From CAVQOB01 sp963714325 (GTDB taxonomy: Bacteria > Pseudomonadota > Alphaproteobacteria > Rhizobiales > Hyphomicrobiaceae), in NCBI GenBank assembly GCA_963714325.1, contig CAVQOB010000007.1, forward strand, positions 98,532-162,531: a stretch of 64,000 bases of DNA, given 5' to 3'. Each line of letters begins with the position of its first letter. The first letter of the stretch is position 1. Made by a program: the position numbers and the translations under genes. The notes below the pieces were generated by a model. It saw only the letters and a program-made list of their open reading frames with translations. It did not search any database and was not told where the DNA came from. Positions 8,281-16,796 of this stretch are shown in pieces.

Positions 8281-9300
8281 TTAGCTGCGATCTGGCTCGT
8301 TCAGCGCAAATGCGCGAGCGAGCAGGTTGTAGCTGTTGCGGCGGGCGGCAGGATCGTCGCTCCACGTCAGGACGGCGATCTCCTCGACACCACACTCTCG
8401 ACCGATCGCGCGCAATCGCTCAGCGACCGATGCCACCGAGCCCACCAGCGACATCTGGCGTATCTCATCGATGCGGACCAATTCGTCCTGCGTATAGGGG
8501 TGGGCGGCTGCCGCCTCGGCTGTCTCCAGCGGCGGAATGGCGCCGCGATCGCGGTACAGTTTCCATTTCGCGCGTGGCCAGAATAGGCGCGTCGCCTCGG
8601 CGTCCGTTTCAGCCGCGAGCGCCCACACGCAAAGCACGGCCACCGGTTTCGGGAAACGGGCGCTCGCTTGATACGTATCGCGATAGAGGTCGACGGCTTC
8701 TTTGGCACCGCGCCCATCGGTGATGAAATGCGCAAAGCAGTAAGGCATGCCAAAATGGGCCGCGACCTGCGCGCCATAGCTCGATGAGCCGAGCACCCAG
8801 ACTTCCGGCGAGGTTTCGCCGGCAGGAAAAGCCCGCACCTGCTGGAAGGGATGGCCATCCGGTAGGGCGTGGCCGGTGACCCAGGCTTCAAGATCTCGAA
8901 CCTGACGCGGGAAAGCTTCGGCGGCGGTATTGGCGTTGGGATTGAGCGCGAAGGCGGTGCGCCCGTCCGATCCCGGAGCCCGTCCGACACCCAGATCAAT
9001 GCGTCCCGGCGCCAGAGCGTCGAGCACCCGGAATTGCTCCGCCACCTTCAGCGCCGAATAGTGCGGCAGCATCACGCCAGCGCTGCCCAAACGAATGCGC
9101 GTCGTGCGCGCGGCGATCGCCGCGAGCAGAATTTCGGGCGCTGTGCCGACGATGGTGTCGTGGTTGTGATGTTCGGCAACCCAGAAGCGATGATAGCCGA
9201 GCGCCTCGCAATGCTGTGCCAACGCCAGCGTCTCCTGGATCGACGCGGCGTGCGGCCGGCCGGCAATGGCGACGGATTGATCGAGGACGGAGAGGCGCAC
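8281..9300 (-). CDS. LLM-class (luciferase-like) flavin-dependent oxidoreductase
   Basis: About 339 residues of the bacterial luciferase-like monooxygenase family, which uses FMNH2 or F420. Markers are MRLSVLDQS at the start, the RFWVAEHHN motif, IRLGSAGVMLPHYSALKVAEQF and GRIDLGVGRAPGSD, all typical of the MsnO8/YhbW-like subgroup. GTG 9300 is the preferred start because it restores the common MRLSVLDQS; a TTG at 9303 adds one residue. No partner flavin reductase is adjacent, so the substrate is unknown. Confidence 0.9.
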   Translation of the reverse strand: MRLSVLDQSVAIAGRPHAASIQETLALAQHCEALGYHRFWVAEHHNHDTIVGTAPEILLAAIAARTTRIRLGSAGVMLPHYSALKVAEQFRVLDALAPGRIDLGVGRAPGSDGRTAFALNPNANTAAEAFPRQVRDLEAWVTGHALPDGHPFQQVRAFPAGETSPEVWVLGSSSYGAQVAAHFGMPYCFAHFITDGRGAKEAVDLYRDTYQASARFPKPVAVLCVWALAAETDAEATRLFWPRAKWKLYRDRGAIPPLETAEAAAAHPYTQDELVRIDEIRQMSLVGSVASVAERLRAIGRECGVEEIAVLTWSDDPAARRNSYNLLARAFALNEPDRS

Positions 9301-9540
9301 CAAAAAAATCCACTTCGCTTGCTTGGTCTGACCAACAACGTCACACGGCGGCCAGCAGCCGTCGACATTGGGGCTCGAAACGTCGCGACTGTTAACATTG
9401 ATTGATCGAAACTTTCAAATTTATTGGTTTGAATTGAAACCGTATTCACCCAGTCCTCAGCGCATGCTGGAACATATCCGCCGTCTGTGAGACAACGGCT
9501 GGATCAGAGTTCCGCTCGACTGTCGTGAGTTTTGCCCGCC

Positions 9541-9987
9541 ATGCAAAGGTTCATCCCCTGCCTGCTTGCAACCATCATGCTGTTCCTCGCGGCCAGCGTA
9601 TCCGAGGCTGGCGATTATCGGTTCCCGGCGCAACCGGCACCTGTGAAGCTTCCCCCGCCGCTGCTGAAATCGACGACCGAGCCATTGGTCCGGTCGGAGT
9701 CGGCCTATCCGACATACGTGGCGAATTGCTCGCCGGGCCAGATCTGCACGGTCTGCGTCGCGGGCTGCATGGCCGGGCAACCGCACGTCCTCCAAAGCAT
9801 GGCACAACCGTTGCCCTCAACGCGGCCGAACGAAACGGCCGCTGAGCGGATTGAGCGCGAACGTTCGGTCAGCCAGAAGCCCGGTTGGGCGCAGATCACC
9901 TGCGGCAATGACGGCTGTTCCGGACGCGGCGCGCCGCGGCGCCCGCGCAATCCGGATTTCAGTATTTCAATCAATCGGTATTATTAA
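9541..9987 (+). CDS. Exported Cys/Pro-rich hypothetical protein
   Basis: 148 residues with a signal peptide (MQRFIPCLLATIMLFLAASVSEA) from ATG 9541. The mature chain is Pro-rich near its start (VKLPPPLLK), then has a cluster of cysteines (NCSPGQICTVCVAGCMAG) and a second pair (ITCGNDGCSGRG), ending in a basic Arg-rich tail and RYY. The even spacing of Cys suggests disulphides or metal binding outside the cytoplasm. I do not recognise the family. About 240 bp separate it from the divergent LLM gene. Confidence 0.6.
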   Translation: MQRFIPCLLATIMLFLAASVSEAGDYRFPAQPAPVKLPPPLLKSTTEPLVRSESAYPTYVANCSPGQICTVCVAGCMAGQPHVLQSMAQPLPSTRPNETAAERIERERSVSQKPGWAQITCGNDGCSGRGAPRRPRNPDFSISINRYY

Positions 9988-10163
9988 GCGCGGCAATCGC
10001 GTCCTGCACGTCGCGCAGGCGCCGATGCTCCAGTCATTCGCTGTGATCATCACCTTCGATCTGGCCGATCCCGCGCGATTGTGGCAGTAACGGGCCTCGA
10101 CCGCCCTGCGCGCAACTGCGTGCCGATGGCTGATCCATATGACAGGACCGGGGACGAAACGAC

Positions 10164-10715
10164 GTGGATATCACTGCATTGGACATCGCCGATGTGAAGC
10201 TGATTCGGATGAAGAAGTTCGGCGATCATCGCGGCTTCTTCTCGGAGGTCTATTCCGAAACGGCGTTTGCGACGGCAGGCCTTGAGCATCGCTTCGTGCA
10301 GGACAATCACTCGCTGTCGGCTGAGGTCGGAACCTTGCGCGGGCTGCATTTTCAGCTGCCGCCCTATAGCCAAGCCAAACTGGTGCGGGTGACGCGGGGC
10401 GCGGTGCTCGACGTCGCCGTTGATCTGCGGCGGTCATCGCCAACCTATGGCCGCCATGTCTCAGTGCGGTTGAGTGCCGCCGACTGGACCGCGGTGCTGG
10501 TCCCCATCGGATTCGCGCACGGCTTCTGCACGCTCGAGCCGGATACCGAGGTACTCTATAAGGTCACCAACATCTATGCGCCGGCGCACGACCGTGGCCT
10601 GCTGTGGAATGATCCGGCGCTCGGGATCCAATGGCCGGTGACCGAGGCGACCGCCAAGCTGTCAGCCAAGGACAAATCGCACCCGAACCTGGCCGAGCTT
10701 GGCCCGATCTTTTGA
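10164..10715 (+). CDS. rfbC: dTDP-4-dehydrorhamnose 3,5-epimerase
   Basis: Third enzyme of dTDP-L-rhamnose synthesis. 183 residues, the usual length, from a GTG at 10164. Cupin-fold markers are all present: KKFGDHRGFFSEVY, FVQDNHSLS, the catalytic-His segment RGLHFQLPPYSQAKLVRV, PIGFAHGFCTLE and EVLYKVT with the conserved Tyr. It opens the rfbC-B-D-A set, 53 bp before rfbB. Confidence 0.97.
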   Translation: MDITALDIADVKLIRMKKFGDHRGFFSEVYSETAFATAGLEHRFVQDNHSLSAEVGTLRGLHFQLPPYSQAKLVRVTRGAVLDVAVDLRRSSPTYGRHVSVRLSAADWTAVLVPIGFAHGFCTLEPDTEVLYKVTNIYAPAHDRGLLWNDPALGIQWPVTEATAKLSAKDKSHPNLAELGPIF

Positions 10716-10768
10716 GGTCGCACGCGAATCACGCCACACAGAACCTTGAACATCTGAAGGGCAGGCCC

Positions 10769-11842
10769 ATGAAGCGGATACTTGTGACGGGTGGCGCGGG
10801 GTTCATCGGCTCGGCCGTCGTGCGGCAAATTCTGGCCACCGGCGACACGATCGTCATCAATCTCGACAAGCTCACCTACGCGGCGAATCTGGCCTCGCTC
10901 GGCGATGGTGTGCGGCACGCCAACTACCGCTTTGAGCATGCCGACATCTGCGACCCAGCCGCCCTCACCGGCATTTTCGCCAGCCACAAGCCCGACGCGG
11001 TCATGCATCTCGCCGCCGAAAGTCATGTCGACCGTTCGATCGACGGCCCCGGCGCCTTCATCGAGACCAATGTCGTTGGCACCTATCGCCTGCTGCAGGC
11101 CGCGCGCGAACATTGGTCGGGGCTCAAGGGCATGGCCAAGGAGGCGTTCCGTTTTCATCACGTCTCGACCGACGAGGTCTATGGCACGCTCGGGCCGGCG
11201 GGCCTGTTTACCGAAACAACGGCCTACCAGCCCAATTCGCCCTACTCGGCCAGCAAGGCTTCCTCCGATCATCTGGTTCGCGCCTGGGGGGCGACGTACG
11301 GCTTCCCGGTCATCGTCACCAACTGCTCGAACAATTATGGCCCCTGCCAGTTCCCTGAAAAACTGATCCCGCTGACGATCCTCAAGGGTCTTAGCGGCCA
11401 GTCGATGCCGGTCTATGGACGCGGCGACAACATTCGCGACTGGCTCTACGTCGAGGATCACGCCCGCGCGTTGCGGCTGGTGCTCGATAAAGGTGGCATC
11501 GGTGAAACGTACAACATCGGCGGCTTGAACGAGAAGACGAACCTGTCCGTCGTCGAGACGATCTGCGACGTCCTCGATACGCTGCGGCCGGCGGGCGCGC
11601 CGCATCGGCGGCTGATCGCATTCGTAACCGATCGGCCCGGACACGATCATCGCTATGCGATCGACGCAACCAAAATCGAGCGCGCGCTCGGGTGGAAACC
11701 GACTGAGACCTTCGAGACCGGATTGAAAAAGACGATCCGATGGTATCTCGACAATGAAGCGTGGTGGCGGGCGATCCAGAGCGGCCAGTACGGCGGCGAG
11801 CGCTTGGGCACTGGATCGACGGCTGGCGGAGCTCCGGCATGA
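10769..11842 (+). CDS. rfbB: dTDP-glucose 4,6-dehydratase
   Basis: Second enzyme of the rhamnose pathway, an extended SDR of 357 residues. ATG 10769 places the NAD-binding GGAGFIGS loop at residues 8-15, as usual; the frame is open further upstream but that is not coding. Active-site motifs are STDEVYG (Thr-Asp-Glu) and YSASKASSD (Tyr and Lys), and the sugar-nucleotide region has NNYGPCQFPEKLIPL. The stop overlaps the rfbD start by ATGA. Confidence 0.97.
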   Translation: MKRILVTGGAGFIGSAVVRQILATGDTIVINLDKLTYAANLASLGDGVRHANYRFEHADICDPAALTGIFASHKPDAVMHLAAESHVDRSIDGPGAFIETNVVGTYRLLQAAREHWSGLKGMAKEAFRFHHVSTDEVYGTLGPAGLFTETTAYQPNSPYSASKASSDHLVRAWGATYGFPVIVTNCSNNYGPCQFPEKLIPLTILKGLSGQSMPVYGRGDNIRDWLYVEDHARALRLVLDKGGIGETYNIGGLNEKTNLSVVETICDVLDTLRPAGAPHRRLIAFVTDRPGHDHRYAIDATKIERALGWKPTETFETGLKKTIRWYLDNEAWWRAIQSGQYGGERLGTGSTAGGAPA

Positions 11843-12735
11843 AAATCCTGGTGGTCGGCGCGAACGGGCAGGTTGGCACCGAGCTGTTGCGCGCACCATG
11901 GCCGGCCGGCACGGAATTGACCGGTCTAGCCCGACCGGCGATCGACTTGGCGAAGCCAGAGACGATCGCAGCGGCGCTGGGCGCGGGTGCATCGCGCTAC
12001 GACCTAGTGATCAACGCCGCGGCTTATACCGCCGTCGACAAGGCCGAGAGCGAGACCGACCGCGCGTTCGCGGTCAATCGCGACGGCGCAGCGATGCTCG
12101 CGCAAGCGGCTGCACGGATCGGCGCTGGCCTTGTCGCGTTTTCGACCGACTACGTGTTCGATGGCACATCGCTGCGCGCCTATCTCGAAACCGATTCCAT
12201 CTCACCGCTCAGTGTCTATGGCCGCAGCAAAGCCGAAGGCGAGGCGGCTCAGCGCGCCGCCAATCCGCGCCATGTCATTTTGCGGACATCGTGGGTCTAT
12301 AGCGCGCACGGCGCCAACTTCGTCAAGACGATGCTGCGACTGGGCGCCGAGCGCGAGGAGTTGCGCGTGGTGGCCGATCAGCATGGCGCACCAACGGCGG
12401 CGGCCGATATCGCGGCGGCAGTGACGGTGATCGCCGCCCGCGTCGCCGACGGGGCCATGGATCGCCAGGGTCTGTGGGGAACGTATCACCTGACCGGAGC
12501 TGGCGCGACGACCTGGGCCGGCTTCGCCGACACTATTTTTGCGCATCAGGCCTTTGTCACGGGTCGGCGGCCGCGCGTTCTCCCGATCACCACCGCCGAA
12601 TATCCGACGCCGGCCCGGCGGCCGGCCAACTCGCGGCTCGACAACGCGCGGATCGGCGCGGCACTCGGCGTCACATTGCCGGCCTGGGAGGCAAGCTTAG
12701 CAGAGGTCCTCGGCGAGTTGTTGCCACCAGCCTGA
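11839..12735 (+). CDS. rfbD: dTDP-4-dehydrorhamnose reductase
   Basis: Last step of dTDP-L-rhamnose synthesis, NAD(P)H-dependent. 298 residues. MKILVVGANGQVGTEL gives the Rossmann loop, VINAAAYTAVDKAE and FSTDYVFDG are the family signatures, and SVYGRSKAEGE holds the Tyr/Lys pair. The start ATG 11839 overlaps the rfbB stop, so the two are translationally coupled. Confidence 0.96.
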   Translation: MKILVVGANGQVGTELLRAPWPAGTELTGLARPAIDLAKPETIAAALGAGASRYDLVINAAAYTAVDKAESETDRAFAVNRDGAAMLAQAAARIGAGLVAFSTDYVFDGTSLRAYLETDSISPLSVYGRSKAEGEAAQRAANPRHVILRTSWVYSAHGANFVKTMLRLGAEREELRVVADQHGAPTAAADIAAAVTVIAARVADGAMDRQGLWGTYHLTGAGATTWAGFADTIFAHQAFVTGRRPRVLPITTAEYPTPARRPANSRLDNARIGAALGVTLPAWEASLAEVLGELLPPA

Positions 12736-12832
12736 CGGGTGTTGGACCTGCATGTGTTAAAGAGATGGCAACACGGTTCTGGCAGGCTCTCGACGGCTCA
12801 GTAATCGGCGGTTCCAAGCACGCGAGGCAGGA

Positions 12833-13696
12833 ATGAAGGGTATTATTCTGGCAGGCGGCTCCGGCACCCGGCTCTATCCGGTGACGCGAACGATCAGCAA
12901 GCAGTTGCTGCCGGTCTACGACAAGCCGATGATCTACTTCCCGCTGACAACGTTGATGCTGGCCGGCATCCGCGAGATCCTGATCATCACCACCCCGCAC
13001 GATCAACCGCAGTTCCGCGATCTTTTGGGCGACGGCGCCAAGTGGGGTCTGTCGCTAAGCTACGCCGTGCAGCCTTCACCCGATGGACTGGCACAGGCTT
13101 TCATCATCGGCCGTGACTTCATCGGCAATAGCCCATGCGCACTCGTCCTCGGCGACAACATTTTCTACGGCCACGGACTCACAGGCTTGCTCCGAACGGG
13201 CGCCAACCTGACGTCCGGCGCTCGCGTGTTTGGCTACGCGGTCCGTGACCCCGAACGGTATGGCGTCGTCGCCTTCGATGCCGACGGCCGTGCCAACAGC
13301 ATCGAGGAAAAACCGGTCAATCCGCGCTCCAAGTGGGCAGTGACGGGGCTCTACTTCTACGACAATAGCGTCGTCGACATCGCACGTGCCTTGCAGCCCT
13401 CGCCGCGTGGCGAGTTGGAAATCACCGACGTGAACGCGGCTTATCTCGCGCGCGGCACACTGACGGTGGAGCGCTTGGGGCGCGGCTATTGCTGGTTCGA
13501 CACCGGTACGCACGACAGCCTGCTCGAAGCCGCCTCGTTCGTACATTCGGTGCAGTCGCGGCAGGGCTTGCAGATCGCTTGCCCGGAGGAGATCGCCTTC
13601 AGTGCCGGATGGATCGATGCGTCGGCGATCAGCAAGCTCGCCGAACCAATGCGCAAGAACGGCTACGGGCAGTATCTGCTCGCGTTATTGGAGTAG
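12833..13696 (+). CDS. rfbA: Glucose-1-phosphate thymidylyltransferase
   Basis: First step of the pathway, making dTDP-glucose. 287 residues, typical length. The pyrophosphorylase loop GGSGTRLYPVT lies at residues 7-17, followed by YDKPMIYFPL, CALVLGDNIFYG and EEKPVNPRSKWAVTGLYFYD. Ribosome site (aggcagga) just before ATG 12833. Nearly 100 bp separate it from rfbD, so it may have its own promoter. It ends 4 bp before the stop of the converging synthetase gene. Confidence 0.97.
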   Translation: MKGIILAGGSGTRLYPVTRTISKQLLPVYDKPMIYFPLTTLMLAGIREILIITTPHDQPQFRDLLGDGAKWGLSLSYAVQPSPDGLAQAFIIGRDFIGNSPCALVLGDNIFYGHGLTGLLRTGANLTSGARVFGYAVRDPERYGVVAFDADGRANSIEEKPVNPRSKWAVTGLYFYDNSVVDIARALQPSPRGELEITDVNAAYLARGTLTVERLGRGYCWFDTGTHDSLLEAASFVHSVQSRQGLQIACPEEIAFSAGWIDASAISKLAEPMRKNGYGQYLLALLE

Positions 13697-13700
13697 ATTA

Positions 13701-15287
13701 TTAAGGTGTCGGCTGCAGTGACTTGACCAGTTCGTTGGCGGCCATGACATCGATCTTGCCGGAGGCCAGCACCGGGATCGCGGCGACCGTCAGGATCTGG
13801 CGCGGCACCCACAGTTCCGGCAAGCCATCGGCCTTGGCTTGGGCTTGCAGGCTGGCGCGTTCGGCGTCCGGTTTGTCGGTGATCAGCACCAGCTGCTCGC
13901 CCTTGCGCACATCTGGCACATTCATGACGACGTGATTGAACCCTGGCCATAAGCCACTGACCATGCCTTCGACGGCGGCGAGTGAAATCATTTCACCGCC
14001 GATTTTGGCGAAGCGCTTGGCACGGCCTTTGATCGAGATCAGTCCGCGCTCATCGATGTCGACGATGTCGCCGGTGTCATGCCATTGGCCGGTCGGTGGC
14101 ACGAGAACGCCCGGCTTGTCGGCGAACAAGTATCCCGCCATGACGTTCGGCCCCTTGATGACCAGACGCCCGCCCTCCGCAATGCCAGCGACGGCTTCGA
14201 GCCTGGCTTCGATGGCCGGCAGCAATGGTCCGACCGATCCCGGCTTGGTCCGGTCGGGCAGGTTGCAGCTGATGACCGGCGAGCATTCTGTCGCCCCATA
14301 ACCTTCGAGAATCGTCGTGCCGTGTTTGGCATAGGCTTGGCGCGTCGTGTCTTTTACTTTTTCGGCGCCAGCGATGATGTAGCGCAACGATTTCAGGTCG
14401 TCCGGCTTGGCGGCGCGGGCATAGCCTTGCAGAAACGTGTCGGTCGCGAACAGCACTGTCGCTTGCGTCGCGGCAACCAGCGAAGGGATCTCTTTGTAGT
14501 GCAACGGGCTCGGGTACAGCACCGTGCGCATTCCGCTCAGCAGCGGCATCAGCGACGCTGCCGTCAATCCGAACGAATGAAACATCGGCAGCGGGTTGAC
14601 GACTGTATCGGCGGCACTCAGCAATCCCTTTGCGTGAGCAAAAATTTGCCGCGCATTGCTCACCAGATTGGCGTTCGACAGCGCCACGCCTTTCGGTACG
14701 CCTTCGGTTCCCGAGGTGAACAGGAACACCGCCGGCTGATCGGGCCCGAGCGCGTGACGGCGATGCACCTGTGCGGCGAACGTCGACTTCAGCATTCCCG
14801 AGAGTTTGGCCGTCATGCCGATACGGCGGCGGATATCCTCGAGATAGAGGATTTCGAGTTTTTTTCCGGGCGCGACCTCCAGCCCCGCAAGGTCGGTGAT
14901 GATGTCATCGAGCTTGGCGGTGGCAATGAACCGCCTGGAGGTGATGACCCGGCGGATGGCGCCGGTAGCGATGGTCGAGCGCAGGTTCTTGAGGCCCGAC
15001 GAGAAATTGAGCAGGGCGGCGACGCGGCCATAGGCGTTAAGACCGAACAGCACGACGGCCATGCCGTTGACATTCGGCAGCATGACGCCAACCGCTTCCG
15101 TGCGGCGCGTATCCTTGGCCAGTTCGTTGCCGAGGACAAGGCTGCCGAGGATGAGTTGGCTGTAGCTCAGCGGTTGGCGCTCGACATCTTCGAGAATGGG
15201 CTTTGCGTGACCATGCTTCGCCGCTGCATCGAGAAGTGCCGAGAACAGCGTAATACGGCAGGTCGCGGTGTCGAAACTGCTGGACAT
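13701..15287 (-). CDS. AMP-dependent acyl-CoA / acyl-ACP synthetase
   Basis: 528-residue adenylate-forming enzyme resembling the synthetase half of Aas. The P-loop FLFTSGTEGVPKGV is at about residue 198; the A5 motif EGYGATECSP and the A7-A8 region (WHDTGDIVDID, then IKGRAKRFAKIGGEMIS) follow, with the catalytic lysine in ASGKIDV near the C-terminus. It should activate a carboxylate as AMP ester and pass it to CoA, phosphopantetheine or ACP. It is last in the minus-strand run that starts at livK, 51 bp after the FAD oxidoreductase, and may activate the product of that cluster or be a general fatty acid enzyme. Confidence 0.88.
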   Translation of the reverse strand: MSSSFDTATCRITLFSALLDAAAKHGHAKPILEDVERQPLSYSQLILGSLVLGNELAKDTRRTEAVGVMLPNVNGMAVVLFGLNAYGRVAALLNFSSGLKNLRSTIATGAIRRVITSRRFIATAKLDDIITDLAGLEVAPGKKLEILYLEDIRRRIGMTAKLSGMLKSTFAAQVHRRHALGPDQPAVFLFTSGTEGVPKGVALSNANLVSNARQIFAHAKGLLSAADTVVNPLPMFHSFGLTAASLMPLLSGMRTVLYPSPLHYKEIPSLVAATQATVLFATDTFLQGYARAAKPDDLKSLRYIIAGAEKVKDTTRQAYAKHGTTILEGYGATECSPVISCNLPDRTKPGSVGPLLPAIEARLEAVAGIAEGGRLVIKGPNVMAGYLFADKPGVLVPPTGQWHDTGDIVDIDERGLISIKGRAKRFAKIGGEMISLAAVEGMVSGLWPGFNHVVMNVPDVRKGEQLVLITDKPDAERASLQAQAKADGLPELWVPRQILTVAAIPVLASGKIDVMAANELVKSLQPTP

Positions 15288-15338
15288 GGAGGTTCACACC
15301 TTTTGCCGATCATCGTCGCATCGCAGTTTGCACGCAGT

Positions 15339-16772
15339 TCAGCCGTCCGCGCAACCACGCGGAGCGCCATTTTCAGCGTCGGCAAGACGCGCCGCCTCTG
15401 TGCCGGCGATGCGGCCGAGCGCCACCGCCGTCAGGAGGCCATTGCCGGAGAGGTAGCCCGAGGCGTCGGGACCCGATAGGCCGACGGCGGCACCACCGGC
15501 CGCGAACAGGTTGGGCAATGGTGAGCCGTCGCGGCGCAACACGTGCGTCTCGCGATCAATGGCGAGGCCGCCTTGGGTGTGGAACAGCGCTCCGGTCACC
15601 TTGACCGCTGCATAAGGTGCGGTCAGGCTGGCGACTTCAGCAAAGGCGCGCCCGAAGACATCGCTGGCACGCGCGGCCTTCGCCGCTTCGACCTCGGCGA
15701 GGGTGGCTTCCAGTGCGTCGGCAGGGAGGCCAGCCTTGGCGGCGAGCGCCGCCATCGTCGGTGCCATCAGGACCGCGCCCTGTGCCTCGGCGTTGCGGAA
15801 GTCCTCGAATTGGCGGGCGATCGAGGCGATGCGTGCATCGAAGATGGTCCAGGCGAAGTGGCCCGGTTGAGCGATGACAATCGCGCCCTGTTCCGAATAA
15901 CCTTTGGCTTCGTTGGAAAAGCGATGGCCGGCAGCATTGACCTGGAACCCACCCTCGGTGATCGTTGCCCAAGTGATGAGGATGCCGTGCGGCGTGGCAA
16001 CCGAACCGTGCCCCTGGTGACCCGTCATATGTTTCAGTCCTGCGCCGAGCGCCTCGCCCCAGGCAACCGCGTCGCCTTCGTTGCCGGAGTGGCCGAACCA
16101 CAAGGCATCCGCCAGGGCCGGGATGTGTCGCGCGACCATCGCTTTATTGCCGCCGTAGCCGTTGCACGCCAATACGAGGGAACGGCAGCCGAGTTGTTCG
16201 ATTCTGCCGTCCGGCCGCTGGAAGGCGATGCCGGTGATCTGGGATTGCAACGCCGCGTAGAGCGTCGCGACGCGGGCCGAAGGGATAATCGTTATGCCAG
16301 CGGCTTCGGCGGCGGCGCGCAGGCGATTGATCAACTCGGCGCCGGAGCGGCTCGGCAGTCCGTGCATGCGATAGGCGGAATGGCCGGGATAACGGAAGTC
16401 GGCGATCACGTCGAATACCAGTCCATGCGCGTCAACGAGCCATTCGAGTGCCGGGCCGATGGCCTGGGTCGCGGCATCGAGGACGGCCGCGTCGGAACGG
16501 CCGTCCGATTTGGCGAGGATGTCGGCGCGAAACTGCGCGACAGTGTCATCGATGCCTTGGTGGCGCTGGAAGCGCGTGCCCGCAGCGGGGATCAAGCCTG
16601 CCGATAGTGCGGTCGATCCCGATGCTACGGCGTCGCGCTCGATGACGATCGGATCGCCGCCCCCCGCTTTGGCGGCCAGTGCCGCGACGAGGCCAGCCGC
16701 TCCTGCGCCGACGATGACGACGCCGCCACTAGCGTCGAAGTTTTCACCGGCGGCGGATTGAATATCGGGCAA
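15339..16772 (-). CDS. FAD-dependent oxidoreductase (fumarate reductase / ketosteroid dehydrogenase type)
   Basis: 477 residues. The FAD-binding dinucleotide motif VVIVGAGAAGLVAALAAKAG lies near residue 18 and is followed by ERDAVASGSTALSAG, the FrdA/KstD pattern; the C-terminal FAD contact is AAGGAAVGLSGPDASGYLSG. The start is a TTG at 16772, supported by GAGG seven bases upstream. It follows hydantoinase A by 24 bp, so it is probably co-transcribed. Reaction likely a desaturation or reduction of a C-C bond next to a carbonyl; substrate unknown. Confidence 0.87.
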   Translation of the reverse strand: MPDIQSAAGENFDASGGVVIVGAGAAGLVAALAAKAGGGDPIVIERDAVASGSTALSAGLIPAAGTRFQRHQGIDDTVAQFRADILAKSDGRSDAAVLDAATQAIGPALEWLVDAHGLVFDVIADFRYPGHSAYRMHGLPSRSGAELINRLRAAAEAAGITIIPSARVATLYAALQSQITGIAFQRPDGRIEQLGCRSLVLACNGYGGNKAMVARHIPALADALWFGHSGNEGDAVAWGEALGAGLKHMTGHQGHGSVATPHGILITWATITEGGFQVNAAGHRFSNEAKGYSEQGAIVIAQPGHFAWTIFDARIASIARQFEDFRNAEAQGAVLMAPTMAALAAKAGLPADALEATLAEVEAAKAARASDVFGRAFAEVASLTAPYAAVKVTGALFHTQGGLAIDRETHVLRRDGSPLPNLFAAGGAAVGLSGPDASGYLSGNGLLTAVALGRIAGTEAARLADAENGAPRGCADG

Positions 16773-16796
16773 GACGGTGCCTCGCGGGTCACGTGC

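Noticed and set aside
10574..11992. 472-codon minus-strand ORF over rfbB
   Set aside because: Antisense shadow; rfbB on the plus strand is unambiguous.
14079..15479. 466-codon plus-strand ORF opposite the acyl-CoA synthetase
   Set aside because: Arg/Gln/His-rich shadow with no motif; the minus strand carries every adenylate-forming enzyme motif.
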